Below, one piece after another: positions 16,860 to 26,186 of a stretch of 64,000 nucleotides of DNA. Both the position numbers and the translations under genes were made by a program. How positions within the stretch are numbered: position 1 is the first letter of the stretch; each line of letters opens with the position of its first letter. The notes under the pieces were generated by a model. The model ran no database searches. It saw nothing but the letters and a program-made list of their open reading frames with translations, and had not been told where the DNA came from. The stretch lies in NCBI GenBank assembly GCA_965214795.1, contig OZ243976.1, positions 3,348,001 through 3,412,000 on the forward strand, read 5' to 3'. The DNA is from JAJDXW01 sp965214795 (GTDB taxonomy: Bacteria > Pseudomonadota > Gammaproteobacteria > HK1).

Positions 16860-18047
16860 TCAGCCGGCGGAATCCTCCCGCCGGAAGGGAGAGTGGGAGG
16901 CCACCGCCTCCATCGACTGGGCGACGAAGTGGCGCTCCCGGACGAGGTAGCGCGCGACCGCGTCCCGAAGGCCCTCGTGGGCGATCCAGTGCGCGCTGTG
17001 GGTACGCCTCGGCAGGTAGCCCCGGGCGATCTTGTGCGGACCTTGGGCGCCCGCCTCGACGTAGCGAAGGCCGTGCGCGATCGCGAACTCGATGGCCTGG
17101 TAGTAACACGCCTCGAAGTGCAGCATGGGGTGGTCCTCGATGCAGCCCCAGTTGCGCCCGTACAAGGTGTCGCCGCCGATGAAGTTGAGGGCGCCAGCGA
17201 CGTAGCGGCCGGCCCGCCGGCACATCACGAGCAGGATCCGGTCCGCTAGGGTCTCCCCGATCAGCCCGAAGAAGCGACGGTTGAGGTAGGGCCGGCCCCA
17301 CTTCCGGCTGCCGGTGTCCATGTAGAACTCGTGGAAGGCGTCCCAGTGGTGCTCGCGCAGATCGGAGCCGGTCACCCACTCCACTTCGATCCCGTTCTCG
17401 ATCGCGATGCGGCGCTCGCGCCTCAGGTTCTTGCGCTTCCGGGAGCTGAGCCGGGCGAGGAACTCGTCGAAGCTCGCGTAGCCGTCGTTTCGCCAGTGGA
17501 ACTGCTGGTCGGTGCGCCGCAGGAATCCGATCCCGGCGAGCCGTTCCCACTGCTCCGTCTCGAGGAAGTTGAAGTGCAGGGAGGAGACCTCGAGCCGGCG
17601 GGCGATCTCCACGCATCCCGCGACCAGATGGCTCTCGACCTCGTGCTCGCCCCGCTCGACCTCCGCCCGGACGAGCATCCGCCGGCCGGCGGCCGGGGTG
17701 AACGGCACCGCCCCGAGGAGTTTCGGGTAGTACTGCCCGCCCGCCCGTTCGAAGGCCTCCGCCCACCCGTGGTCGAAGACGTACTCGCCCTGCGAATGCC
17801 CCTTGACGTAGAGGGGGGCCACTCCGATGACCCGGCCCGCCGGATCCTCGAGGACCGCGTGACAGGGGAGCCATCCGGTCCTCGGGTGGACCGCTCCGCT
17901 CGCCTCCAGCGCATGCAGGAAGGCGTGGCCGACGAAGGGGTTGACGGGAATGCCGGGCGGTTGCGCGCACGCGTCCCAGTCCGCGGCCGGGACCTCCGCG
18001 ATGTCGTTCACGGTGCGCAGCGCGTAGCGCGCCTCGGCCGGCATCAT
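16860..18047 (-). CDS. GNAT-fold protein of the COG3146 / DUF482 family
   Basis: 395 residues of a widespread proteobacterial family with two GNAT/FemX-like folds, annotated as putative N-acyltransferases. Recognisable segments are NPFVGHAFLHALEASGAV, LYVKGHSQGEYVFDHGWAEA, YYPKLLGAVPFTPAAGRRML, LSSRKRKNLRRER, WGRPYLNRRFF and the C-terminal YVEAGAQGPHKIARGYLP. The start is ATG 18047 (ATGATGA), overlapping the M20 peptidase stop by 4 bp, so the two are translationally coupled. The biochemical role of the family is not established. The coupling with a peptidase suggests acylated amino acids or peptides as shared substrates, which is inference. Confidence 0.85.
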   Translation of the reverse strand: MMPAEARYALRTVNDIAEVPAADWDACAQPPGIPVNPFVGHAFLHALEASGAVHPRTGWLPCHAVLEDPAGRVIGVAPLYVKGHSQGEYVFDHGWAEAFERAGGQYYPKLLGAVPFTPAAGRRMLVRAEVERGEHEVESHLVAGCVEIARRLEVSSLHFNFLETEQWERLAGIGFLRRTDQQFHWRNDGYASFDEFLARLSSRKRKNLRRERRIAIENGIEVEWVTGSDLREHHWDAFHEFYMDTGSRKWGRPYLNRRFFGLIGETLADRILLVMCRRAGRYVAGALNFIGGDTLYGRNWGCIEDHPMLHFEACYYQAIEFAIAHGLRYVEAGAQGPHKIARGYLPRRTHSAHWIAHEGLRDAVARYLVRERHFVAQSMEAVASHSPFRREDSAG

Positions 18048-19216
18048 TCGAGGGTTTCGAGCAGCCGCAGCATGAGCCTCGCCCGGGGCTCGAGCGACGA
18101 GAAGTACAGGTGCTCCTCGTGGCTGTGGGCTCCGTGGCCGTCCACTCCGAGCCCGTCGAGGGTCGGCACGCCGAGGGCGGCGGTGAAGTTGCCGTCGCTT
18201 CCCCCGCCGGTCTTGACGTCCCCGAGCTCGAAGCCGATCTCCGCCGCGAGACCCTTCGCGTGCTCGAAGAGGGCCTCGATACCGGGTCCCTTCTCGTAGG
18301 GCGGCCGGTTCATCCCGCCCGTGACCTCGATCTCGACATCCGGATCGAACGCATCGAGGCCGAGGACCCGGGCGCACATCTCCTCGCCCACCTCCGCATT
18401 CGGAACCCGCATGTCGATCTCCGCCCGGCACTGCGCCGGCACGACGTTCGACCCCGTGCCGCCGGCGACGATCCCCACGTTGAGGGTCACCCCACGCTCG
18501 TAGTCGGTCATGTCCTCGAGGCGCAGTATCTGGCGGGCCATCTCGCGGATCGCGCTCCGGCCGTCCTCGTGCCGCACCCCGGCGTGGGCGGGGCGTCCCT
18601 TCGCCGTCATCTCGAAGATCGCCACCCCCTTGCGGGCGGTGACGATGCGCCCGCCGTCGCGGGCCGGCTCGGTGACGAGCACGTAGCGGTTGGCCCGCGC
18701 GGTCGCCTCGATGACCGCGCGCGACGTCGGGCTCCCCACCTCCTCCTCCGGCACGAACAGGAAGGTAACGGGGAGCGGGGTCTCGCGTCCGCTCCGCATG
18801 AGGTGACGGAAGACGTACCAGGCGAGGCAGGCTCCGCCCTTCATGTCGTAGATGCCGGGGCCGTAGACTCGATCGCCCTCCCGGCGCACGTCCAGAATCT
18901 CGTCGATGGTGCCGATCGGGTGGACGGTATCGAGATGGCTCAGCACGAGGATGCCGGGCCCGTCGCCGCCCCATTCGCTGCGGGCGGCAAGGAGGTCGCC
19001 GTAGCCGTCCCGGCCGGGGGTGCGCTCGAGGCGGGAGGTGAGAGGCCGCATGGCGGACTCGACGTGGTCCACCATCCGGTTGACCGCTTCCGCATCGTGC
19101 GAAGGCGACTCGATCCGGACCCACTCCAGGATCGCCTCCAGGATCTCGTCCGCGTCGATGCGGGGTACGTTGCGGCCGCCGGCGGCGGCCGGGCGGGTGC
19201 GGTCCGGGAGTGCCAT
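18044..19216 (-). CDS. M20 family metallopeptidase (carboxypeptidase G2 / ArgE-DapE group)
   Basis: Zinc-dependent exopeptidase or deacylase, 390 residues. Metal-site motifs are in place: LVLSHLDTVHP, GPGIYDMKGGACLAW, the Glu pair in VPEEEVGSP, AEIDMRVPNAE in the dimerisation domain and a C-terminal histidine region at HGAHSHEEHLY. ATG 19216 has GGAAAG about 11 bases upstream; an earlier ATG at 19261 lacks one. Glutamate carboxypeptidase or N-acyl amino acid deacylase are the likeliest activities. It is coupled to the COG3146 gene downstream. Confidence 0.88.
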   Translation of the reverse strand: MALPDRTRPAAAGGRNVPRIDADEILEAILEWVRIESPSHDAEAVNRMVDHVESAMRPLTSRLERTPGRDGYGDLLAARSEWGGDGPGILVLSHLDTVHPIGTIDEILDVRREGDRVYGPGIYDMKGGACLAWYVFRHLMRSGRETPLPVTFLFVPEEEVGSPTSRAVIEATARANRYVLVTEPARDGGRIVTARKGVAIFEMTAKGRPAHAGVRHEDGRSAIREMARQILRLEDMTDYERGVTLNVGIVAGGTGSNVVPAQCRAEIDMRVPNAEVGEEMCARVLGLDAFDPDVEIEVTGGMNRPPYEKGPGIEALFEHAKGLAAEIGFELGDVKTGGGSDGNFTAALGVPTLDGLGVDGHGAHSHEEHLYFSSLEPRARLMLRLLETLE

Positions 19217-19674
19217 ACCGTGTCTTTCCACGCGAGGCGCGAGGGAGCGCCACTCTATCAATCCAGTCTATCAACCGGCCCATCAATCGGGGTTTGCACC
19301 CATCACCGGACCGCCCGCGCGCCGGTCCGGAGGTCTCGGACTGCCCCTTCGGTCAATCCGACCCGCTCCTCGGTCCGCAGTCCGACATGCCGATGTCCGG
19401 GCGCCGGATTCCGCTTCGCTCGTCGACCTGCCCGGAGCCGGCAATCCTCGGCAGGCCGGATCGGCCGAAGGGATGATCCGACAAGCCCCTCTGGCCCCCT
19501 TGGGTGTCGGTGCGATTGCCGGCGAGGCATGGACCTTCGTCAGCTCGCCGCCCGGCGCCCCCCGGCGGACCCCGTGCCCGCGTAGACGGAGAGGGGAAGC
19601 TCGCGCTGCCCGATCCCGAAGCGGTGCGGCTCCGGGGCCAGCGAGAACGGAGACCCGGGCGCCGGCGCGCACCC
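19217..19674. other. Intergenic region, nothing recognised
   Basis: 458 bp upstream of the M20 gene and downstream of nadE, both on the minus strand. It must hold the promoter of the M20 gene. I see no RNA gene, no long inverted repeat, no clear terminator and no match to repeat families A, B, C, E or F. Confidence 0.5.
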
Positions 19675-21681
19675 TCAGGCGGCGGCGCGCCGGAGCGCGG
19701 CCCTGAAGTCGATCCGGACCACTTCGGTCCGCAGGTCCCCGTACCGGCGCGGCCGGTACTCCGACCCCTGCGACTCGCGCAGATCGAAGCCGAACGCACG
19801 CTTGCTCACCACGATGATCGGAGGGGCCTGGATGCGCTTGAAGTAGTTCACCCGGAGCTGGCGGTCGATCCATTCGAGGTCCTCGACCCATTCCTCCGCC
19901 CCCGCCAAGTCGTCGAGAGACCGGTTCGACCCGTTCCAGCCGATCCGTTCGAAGAAGGTCCCTTCCAGCATCCACTCGAAAAAATCAACGAGATGCTGAC
20001 GATATTCGATCATCTGCCGCAGTATCGCATCGTGGTAGCCGTAGCGAATCGGGTCGCCCATCCCCTTCGTCACGTCCTGCGCGCCCGAAAGCTCCGCGCT
20101 CGGGACGGTCGTGCCGTCGTAGAGGTTGGCGGGAATGACCTCCCGCTCGAACACGGTCTCGTTGAGGTGGCGGGCGAGGGCGAACACGTCCGTCTTGTAG
20201 AGGTCCGCGATGGGTGCGATCGCACCGTTCACATCGCCGTACAGGGTGGCGTAGCCGAGCGCGGTCTCCGTCTTGTTGCCGTTGTTGGTGAACACCGCCC
20301 CGAATTTGGCCGCGAGCCCGGCGAGGACGTCCGCGCCGCGGATGCGCGCCTGCACGTTCTCGTCCACGAGGGTCGTGTAGCTCCCCTCACCGGCCGCAAA
20401 GCGGACGCCGCGGACGGTCCTCGCCACCTGTTCGTAGAGGTCTTCGATCGGACACACGAGGTAGTCCACCCCGAGACGCGCGCAGAGGTCGCGCGCGTTG
20501 TTGCGGGTGACCTCGGAGTTGAAGCGGGTCGGCATGTTCACCGCGAGCACCCGCTCCGGGCCGAGGGCGTGCGCGACGAGGGCGGTCACGAGGCTCGAGT
20601 CGACCCCCCCGCTCACCCCCACCAGGAACCGGGTGTCGCCGCCTCGCAGGCCGTCGAGGTGACGCAGCCCCACCGCGAGCGCGTTCAGGATGGCGTCGAG
20701 CTCGCGGGCCCGCGAGCCCCCTCGCCGCGACCCGGACGCGGCACCGGGCCCCGCCGCTTCGTCCCCGTGCCTCGACGGCACGACCGGCCCCGACACCGGC
20801 ATCGGCGTGCTCCCCACCCGAAGCTCTCCTTCCTTCCACGCGGGGAGACTGCCCACCACTCGTCCGTCGGGCGCATAGGCGGTCGTGTCGCCGTCGAAGA
20901 CGAGCACGTTCTTGCCGTTGTTCTGGGCGCCCACCTGGTTCACGTAGAAGAACGGAAGCGGCGAGCGGGCGAGGACCTCGCGGACCGTGCGGTGGCGCTT
21001 CTCGTTCTTCTCCCAGGTCCACGGCGACGCGGAGAGGTTGAACACCGCCTCCGCCCCGTTTCGCCGCCACATCGCCACCGTATCGAGCACGCCGTCGGCG
21101 GCGGCATAGTCCTGGCACCAGACGTCCTCGCAGACCTGCACCCCGAAGCGGAAGGTGCCGCCCGCCCGGCGGGGCACCTCGTAGGGCGCCATCCAGTCCG
21201 CGATGGGGCGGCCATGCTCGATCGCGAGCTTTCGCACCGAGTGGAAGTGCCGGTCGTCGTCGAAGAACCGGTAGTTCGGATGCAGCGTCTTCGGGTGGAC
21301 GCCGGCCGGAAGCGCCGCGGGCAACCCGGAGCGCCGCACGTAGTCGCCGTCGTGGCAGACGTAGACCGCGTTGTACTTGCGAAGCCTCCCGTCCTCGCCC
21401 CGGCGCCCGCGATCCACCGCGACGTTTCCGAACAGCACCGTGAGGCCCCCGCTCGCCTCGCGCACCGCGTCGCTCCAGCTCGCGAAATCGGTTGCGAGGG
21501 CGTCGATCTCCCATGCATCGCCAATGAGATAGCCCGGAACGCACATCTCCGAGAACACCACCACCTCGGCGTCTCGGCAGTGCTCGATGCGCTCGATCAT
21601 GCGGGCCACGTTCCGGTCCGGCCGCCCGGGCACGACCTCCATCTGGACGAGGACGACACTCGGCAGGGATTCAGGCTTCAT
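19675..21681 (-). CDS. nadE: Glutamine-dependent NAD+ synthetase
   Basis: Makes NAD from nicotinic acid adenine dinucleotide, taking ammonia from glutamine. The 668-residue product is the two-domain form. The N-terminal nitrilase-type amidase has its triad in FSEMCVPGYL (Glu), LRKYNAVYV (Lys) and GVQVCEDVW (Cys). The C-terminal synthetase has the ATP-binding LVGVSGGVDSSLVTALV and TNNGNKTETALGYATLYGD. A Gly/Ser/Arg-rich linker of about 35 residues joins the domains (around SRHGDEAAGPGAASGSRR), another example of low-complexity insertion in this genome. The start ATG 21681 overlaps the HpaB-type stop by 11 bp. Confidence 0.94.
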   Translation of the reverse strand: MKPESLPSVVLVQMEVVPGRPDRNVARMIERIEHCRDAEVVVFSEMCVPGYLIGDAWEIDALATDFASWSDAVREASGGLTVLFGNVAVDRGRRGEDGRLRKYNAVYVCHDGDYVRRSGLPAALPAGVHPKTLHPNYRFFDDDRHFHSVRKLAIEHGRPIADWMAPYEVPRRAGGTFRFGVQVCEDVWCQDYAAADGVLDTVAMWRRNGAEAVFNLSASPWTWEKNEKRHRTVREVLARSPLPFFYVNQVGAQNNGKNVLVFDGDTTAYAPDGRVVGSLPAWKEGELRVGSTPMPVSGPVVPSRHGDEAAGPGAASGSRRGGSRARELDAILNALAVGLRHLDGLRGGDTRFLVGVSGGVDSSLVTALVAHALGPERVLAVNMPTRFNSEVTRNNARDLCARLGVDYLVCPIEDLYEQVARTVRGVRFAAGEGSYTTLVDENVQARIRGADVLAGLAAKFGAVFTNNGNKTETALGYATLYGDVNGAIAPIADLYKTDVFALARHLNETVFEREVIPANLYDGTTVPSAELSGAQDVTKGMGDPIRYGYHDAILRQMIEYRQHLVDFFEWMLEGTFFERIGWNGSNRSLDDLAGAEEWVEDLEWIDRQLRVNYFKRIQAPPIIVVSKRAFGFDLRESQGSEYRPRRYGDLRTEVVRIDFRAALRRAAA

Positions 21682-23188
21682 CGGCCGGATCGACCGAATC
21701 GACCGCGGGAGGCGGCCGCGCCTGCCCGCCCATCGAGGCGGCGAGGTCATAGCGGGCGAGAATCTCGTCGACGAGCCCGGTCGCGGCGCGCCAGTCGTAG
21801 GTCCGGTACGAATGGCCGCGGGTCACGAACCGGGCCTCGGCGTAGAACATCTCGTACTGGGTGTGGCGGCCGGCAAACTCCGAGCCGACCGCGTCCCAGG
21901 CGAGGCGCAGGAACTTGACGCGCTCCTCGGAGCCGCTCGCGGGCGACTTCTGGGTGCGTCCGATATAGTCGGCGAGGACAGGGTTCGAGAAGTCCCGGGC
22001 CGAGGACGGCAGCATGATGAGGCTCCCCCCGGCAAGCTCGCGGATCGAGGTGATGAATCGCGGATAGAGGTCCTGGGTCAGCACCTGGGCGGTGTACATC
22101 AGGTGCCGGTCGGGGACGAAGTAGCCGTGGTACTCGCCCCCGCCCGCCTCCATCCCGTACACGAGCCCCTTCACCATCGCTGCCTGGGCCGCGAGGTTGC
22201 CGAGCTGCTCGCGCACGTGCGGGATGTTCACGGTGCCGATGGTCTCCGCCGTCTTGTGGGCCACCCCCACCAGGAACTGCATCTTGACCATCAGCCGGAC
22301 CTGTGCCTGGTAGTTCTGGAGGTAGTGGGCGTAAGTATCGGAGAACTGGGCCCGGCAGAGGTCGGTGTCGCGGTAGATGAAGACCCGCTCCCAGGGAACG
22401 TGCACGTCGTCGAAGTAGACGAGGGCGTCGTTCTCGTCGAAGTGGGCCGATAGCGGGTAGTCGTACTCCGTCGTGACGGACCCCTCGTAGGACCGGCGCG
22501 ACATCACCTTGACGCCCCGCTGACCCATGGGGACCGCGAACGAGATCGCGTACTTCTCCTCGCCGGGCTTCAGCGGCTGGATGTTGGCGACGAGCACCTC
22601 GTTGGCCATGATCGACCCGGTGCCGAGCATCTTCGCCCCGCGCACCGTGATCCCGGTCGGATCCTCGTCCACCACCCCGCAGGCGAGGTACTCCTCGCCC
22701 TGGTCGCCGGTGTCCCGGGAGCGGTCGGCCTGCGGGTTGATGATGACGTAGGTCATGTAGACGTCGTTGTCGCGCGCCCAGGCGAAGTAGTCGAGGAGGG
22801 CCTTCGCGCGCGCCTCGCCGTGGGCGCGGAAGAGGTGCACGCCCATCACCTGTCCGGCCATGCACGACGCGACATGGTCGGGCGAGCGCCCGAGCCAGCC
22901 CCCGGAGAGGGCCGCCCACGCCGCGATCGCCTTCCGGCGTTCGACGAGGTCCCGATAGGTGGCCGGGAGCTGCCAGCATCGATTGACGCGAGCGCCGCTC
23001 GTCGGCGACTCGAAGGTCATCCAACCGAGGTTCTCCGGCGCGGCCTGGAAGTCGTAGAGCGCGCAGGCGGTCGCCACCGCGTTGCGATAGGCGGGGTGGA
23101 CGGTGACGTCGCCGACGCTGGCGCCGTCCAGGAAGACCTCCCGCCCGTCGCGGAGGCTCAGCCGGTGGTCAGTGCCGTTCTTCGGCAC
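21671..23188 (-). CDS. 4-hydroxyphenylacetate 3-hydroxylase family oxygenase (HpaB type)
   Basis: FADH2-dependent aromatic hydroxylase (large component) or a related 4-hydroxybutyryl-CoA-dehydratase-like enzyme. The 505-residue product begins with a GTG at 23188 and has the family segments SLRDGREVFLDG, THPAYRNAV-like (VTVHPAYRNAVATAC), VYMTYVIINPQADRS, VRGAKMLGTGSIMANEVLV and AGRHTQYEMFYAEARF. No flavin reductase (HpaC) or aromatic ring-cleavage gene lies nearby. It overlaps nadE by 11 bp, which may be only packing. Substrate unassigned; related members act on phenols and pyrroles. Confidence 0.86.
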   Translation of the reverse strand: MPKNGTDHRLSLRDGREVFLDGASVGDVTVHPAYRNAVATACALYDFQAAPENLGWMTFESPTSGARVNRCWQLPATYRDLVERRKAIAAWAALSGGWLGRSPDHVASCMAGQVMGVHLFRAHGEARAKALLDYFAWARDNDVYMTYVIINPQADRSRDTGDQGEEYLACGVVDEDPTGITVRGAKMLGTGSIMANEVLVANIQPLKPGEEKYAISFAVPMGQRGVKVMSRRSYEGSVTTEYDYPLSAHFDENDALVYFDDVHVPWERVFIYRDTDLCRAQFSDTYAHYLQNYQAQVRLMVKMQFLVGVAHKTAETIGTVNIPHVREQLGNLAAQAAMVKGLVYGMEAGGGEYHGYFVPDRHLMYTAQVLTQDLYPRFITSIRELAGGSLIMLPSSARDFSNPVLADYIGRTQKSPASGSEERVKFLRLAWDAVGSEFAGRHTQYEMFYAEARFVTRGHSYRTYDWRAATGLVDEILARYDLAASMGGQARPPPAVDSVDPADEA

Positions 23189-23416
23189 CTCGCCTTCTCC
23201 CCGCCGCGAGAACTCTCACCGGACCACGGCCGCCCATCTTCGCTCCACCGGCCCCGCCGCGCGGCGGTTCGGACGATCATCGCCGAATTCGGGCATGCCT
23301 CCCTCCTCGCGGCGAAACCATCCCGGCGCTCACGGACGCCCTCCGGCCGTTCCTCGCCGCGATGGGCTCCCGGGAAGGTCGGAAGGGCGATTTCGTGCGC
23401 GGGATCCCGGGGGTCG

Positions 23417-23510
<94 letters not shown>

Positions 23511-23611
23511 GGACGGGAGGGAAAGGATACGCCGGATGGTCCGTCCGGACAATCTCCGGACGCGGCGCCCAAGGCTGGTTCGTTCATTGAAAGGCGGCCG
23601 GCGAATGCCGA

Positions 23612-23856
23612 CCCGAAAAAGTCACCGGCTTCCCGCTGCGGCCGCCAATCCGCTCGCGGTCGCGGGCCGTACTCCCGCAAGCCTCATCGACAGCGCGCAC
23701 GCGCCAGTGTCAAGCTGGTGTCGACTACGCCTTCAGCCGCGCGCACGCGCTCTTTCGGTCCGTGCGGCCCGTTCCTCCATGAGATCGTGGGGAGATCGTG
23801 GGGAGATCGTGGGGAGATCGTGGCCCCCTCGCGACGAAAGTCGGTGATTTTTCGGG
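23612..23856 (+). mobile_element. Element B, copy 1
   Basis: Non-coding element with inverted ends CCCGAAAAAGTCACCGGCTT (left) and AAGTCGGTGATTTTTCGGG (right). Conserved interior: CGCTGCGGCCGCC, then two GCGCGCACGCGC boxes, then CTCGCGACGAAAGTC before the right end. It holds an 11-bp tandem repeat. It abuts repeat A copy 2. Imperfect flanking CCGA/CCAA may be a 4-bp duplication. Orientation is taken from the GC-rich arm to the CTCGCGACG arm. Confidence 0.85.
23781..23824. repeat. 11-bp tandem repeat, four units, inside element B1
   Basis: Four copies of GAGATCGTGGG (the last ends GGC). Related elements B4 and B5 have one or two versions at the same place, so the unit copy number differs between copies of the element. 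Confidence 0.9.
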
Positions 23857-23857
23857 C

Positions 23858-24137
23858 CAAAGAGTTGCGTGCATTGACGAGCGGGTGATCCGAAATCGGC
23901 GACGATCGAAGAATCAGACTTAGAATCAAGATGATACGCCCACCTGTGATCATCAAGGAAAGCCGGGAACGAATTTGCCCTGGCGGCACCGACAGGGCTC
24001 TTTCAGGCTACGGGGTCGGGACGGACAGCGATGCTCCGGTCGCCCGCACGCCGCAGACCGTAGTCCGGATTTGCTCAGCGCAATCCGAGCTGCGGCGCGG
24101 TCCGACCTTGCTGTTCGGTCGGCGTGGAACAGCCTTG
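23858..24137. repeat. Dispersed repeat A, copy 2
   Basis: Related to 3836-4090 over its length and to 57072-57205 over its first half. It contains AATCAAGATGATACGC, CATCAAGGAAAGCCGGGAAC and the tail with GTCCGACCTTG and GGCGTGGAACAGCC. It starts 1-2 bp after element B1 and ends just before the aapP stop side. No gene is recognised. Confidence 0.7.
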
Positions 24138-24166
24138 GCGGCGGCGAGGGAGGCGGCGGACAGCCG

Positions 24167-24961
24167 TCAGTGGCTCAGGATCTGGCTCAGGAAGAGCTTC
24201 GTCCGCTCGTGTCGCGGGTGGTTGAAGAACTCCGCGGGCTCGTTCTGCTCGATGATCTCGCCCGCGTCCATGAAGATGACGCGGTGCGCGACGGCCGTCG
24301 CGAACCCCATCTCGTGGGTCACGACGAGCATGGTCATCCCGCTCTCCGCGAGCTCCACCATGACGTCGAGCACCTCCTTGATCATCTCGGGATCGAGGGC
24401 TGACGTGGGCTCGTCGAAGAGCATGATGCGCGGGCTCATGCAAAGCGATCGCGCGATCGCCACGCGCTGCTGCTGGCCGCCGGAGAGCTGGCCCGGGTAC
24501 TTCCCGGCCTGTTCGGGGATCCGCACCCGCTCGAGATAACCCATCGCGACCTCCTGCGCCTCCGCCTTCGGCATCTTGCGGACCCAGATCGGCGCGAGGG
24601 TGCAGTTATCGAGGACGGTGAGGTGGGGGAAGAGATTGAAGCTCTGGAACACCATGCCGACTTCGGAGCGGATGATCTCGATGTTCTTGAGGTTGCCGGT
24701 GAGCTCCGTGCCGTCGACCACGATCGCCCCTTTCTGGTGCTCCTCGAGCCGGTTGATGCAGCGGATGAGGGTCGACTTTCCCGAGCCCGACGGCCCGCAG
24801 ATCACGATGCGCTCGCCTCGCCGGACGTCGAGGTCGATGTCCTTGAGCACGTGGAACTGGCCGAACCACTTGTGCATGCCCCGGATGGAAATGATCGCCT
24901 CCGACCCGTCCACGCCGGGAACTCCTCGGGCCATGTCTGCGGTATCGCTTGCGGTTGCCAT
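24167..24961 (-). CDS. aapP: General amino-acid ABC transporter ATPase
   Basis: ATPase of a broad-range L-amino-acid importer; 264 residues. Walker A GPSGSGKSTLIRCINRLE, signature LSGGQQQRVAIARSLCM, Walker B IMLFDEPTSALDPEM and the H-loop VTHEMGFATAVAHRV are of the polar-amino-acid type (GlnQ/HisP/AapP). It is the last gene of the aapJ-Q-M-P set, 31 bp after aapM. The first 20 residues are an extension before the ABC fold, as in AapP. Repeat A copy 2 lies just downstream. Confidence 0.93.
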   Translation of the reverse strand: MATASDTADMARGVPGVDGSEAIISIRGMHKWFGQFHVLKDIDLDVRRGERIVICGPSGSGKSTLIRCINRLEEHQKGAIVVDGTELTGNLKNIEIIRSEVGMVFQSFNLFPHLTVLDNCTLAPIWVRKMPKAEAQEVAMGYLERVRIPEQAGKYPGQLSGGQQQRVAIARSLCMSPRIMLFDEPTSALDPEMIKEVLDVMVELAESGMTMLVVTHEMGFATAVAHRVIFMDAGEIIEQNEPAEFFNHPRHERTKLFLSQILSH

Positions 24962-24992
24962 GAACGGGGCCCTCCTTCGGGCGAAGCCGGGA

Positions 24993-26132
24993 TCATGCCT
25001 TCTCGTGGCCGGTGTCGAGCTTGCGTTCGAGATAGAGCGAGTAGCGCGACATTCCGAAGCAGCACAGGAAGAAGAATACCGCGATGAAGAGGTATACCTC
25101 CCGCGCGAGCCCCGCCCAATCCGCGTCCGCGAGCGCCGATCGACCGATACCGAGAGGGTCCAGCATGCCGATGATGATGACGAGGGTGGTGTCCTTGTAG
25201 AGTCCGATGAACGTGTTGACGATTCCGGGGATCGAGATCTTGAGCGCCTGGGGAAGGACGATCAGCCGCTGCGCCTTCCAGTAGGAGAGACCGAGCGAGT
25301 CCGCCGCCTCCACCTGCCCTTTCGGGATCCCCTGAAGGCCACCTCGCACGACTTCCGCGATGTAGGCGGAGGAGAAGAGGGTGACCATGATGAGTACCCG
25401 CATCAGCAGGTCGAAGGACGTGCCGGGGGGCAGGAAGTAGTTGAGCATGGTCGAGGCGACGAAGAGGAGCGCGATGAGGGGCACCCCCCGGATGAACTCG
25501 ATGAAGAGCACGCACAGGATACGCAGCGCCGGCAGGCTGGACGTGCGTCCGAGCGCGAGGGCGATGCCGATGGGAAGCGAGAACGAGATGCCGGTGACGC
25601 CGATGACGAGGGTCAGCATGAAGCCGCCGAACTGGTCGGTCGCCACCGGGGTGAGCCCGAACCCGCCGCCGACCAGCAGCCATCCGGTCAGGAACGGGAA
25701 CGCGGCCACGTACCACATCCAGTGCCTGCGCCCCGGCAGCTTGTCGTAGAGGACGGGCAGTATGGCGAAGACCAGCAGCACGAACGACAGATTGACCCGC
25801 CAGCGCTCTGCCGCGGGATAGAACCCGTAGATGAAGGAACTCAGCCTTCTCTTGATGAAGGCCCAGCACGCCGCCTCCTCCGGGACCTCCATCCTGCCCC
25901 AACATTCGGCCCGGGAATCGGCGACCCAGATCGACTTCAGGAACGCCCACTCCACCACCGGGGGAACGACGACGTACAGGAACCACGCGCCGACCAGGGT
26001 AAGAGCGATGTTGAACGGAGAGGAGAAGAGGTTCTGCCGCACCCAGCCGACGATGCCGGTGGTGCGAACCGGGGGCGGGAGGTCCGGATGGGTCCCGGGA
26101 GCGAAGCGGGAGGGTACGCCAAGGTCCGTCAT
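24993..26132 (-). CDS. aapM: General amino-acid ABC transporter permease AapM
   Basis: Inner-membrane permease of 379 residues with eight or so hydrophobic segments. The EAA-type loop GGLQGIPKGQVEAADSLGLS lies near residue 280, followed by LPQALKISIPGIVNTFIGLY. The large N-terminal extension with a periplasmic part (about residues 60-110) is what separates AapM/BztC from the short HisM-type permeases. It lies between aapQ (54 bp) and aapP (31 bp). Confidence 0.92.
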   Translation of the reverse strand: MTDLGVPSRFAPGTHPDLPPPVRTTGIVGWVRQNLFSSPFNIALTLVGAWFLYVVVPPVVEWAFLKSIWVADSRAECWGRMEVPEEAACWAFIKRRLSSFIYGFYPAAERWRVNLSFVLLVFAILPVLYDKLPGRRHWMWYVAAFPFLTGWLLVGGGFGLTPVATDQFGGFMLTLVIGVTGISFSLPIGIALALGRTSSLPALRILCVLFIEFIRGVPLIALLFVASTMLNYFLPPGTSFDLLMRVLIMVTLFSSAYIAEVVRGGLQGIPKGQVEAADSLGLSYWKAQRLIVLPQALKISIPGIVNTFIGLYKDTTLVIIIGMLDPLGIGRSALADADWAGLAREVYLFIAVFFFLCCFGMSRYSLYLERKLDTGHEKA

Positions 26133-26186
26133 GGTGCGGGGAGACGCGGGGCCGGGATCGGGTGAAGCGTTCTTCGCGGCGGCACG

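Noticed and set aside
21671..23188. A 4-hydroxyphenylacetate degradation cluster around the HpaB-type gene
   Set aside because: No reductase, ring-cleavage or hpc genes are in the window; only the single oxygenase is present.
23781..23824. Possible CRISPR array (short regular repeats)
   Set aside because: The repeats are directly adjacent 11-bp units with no spacers and no cas genes in the window.
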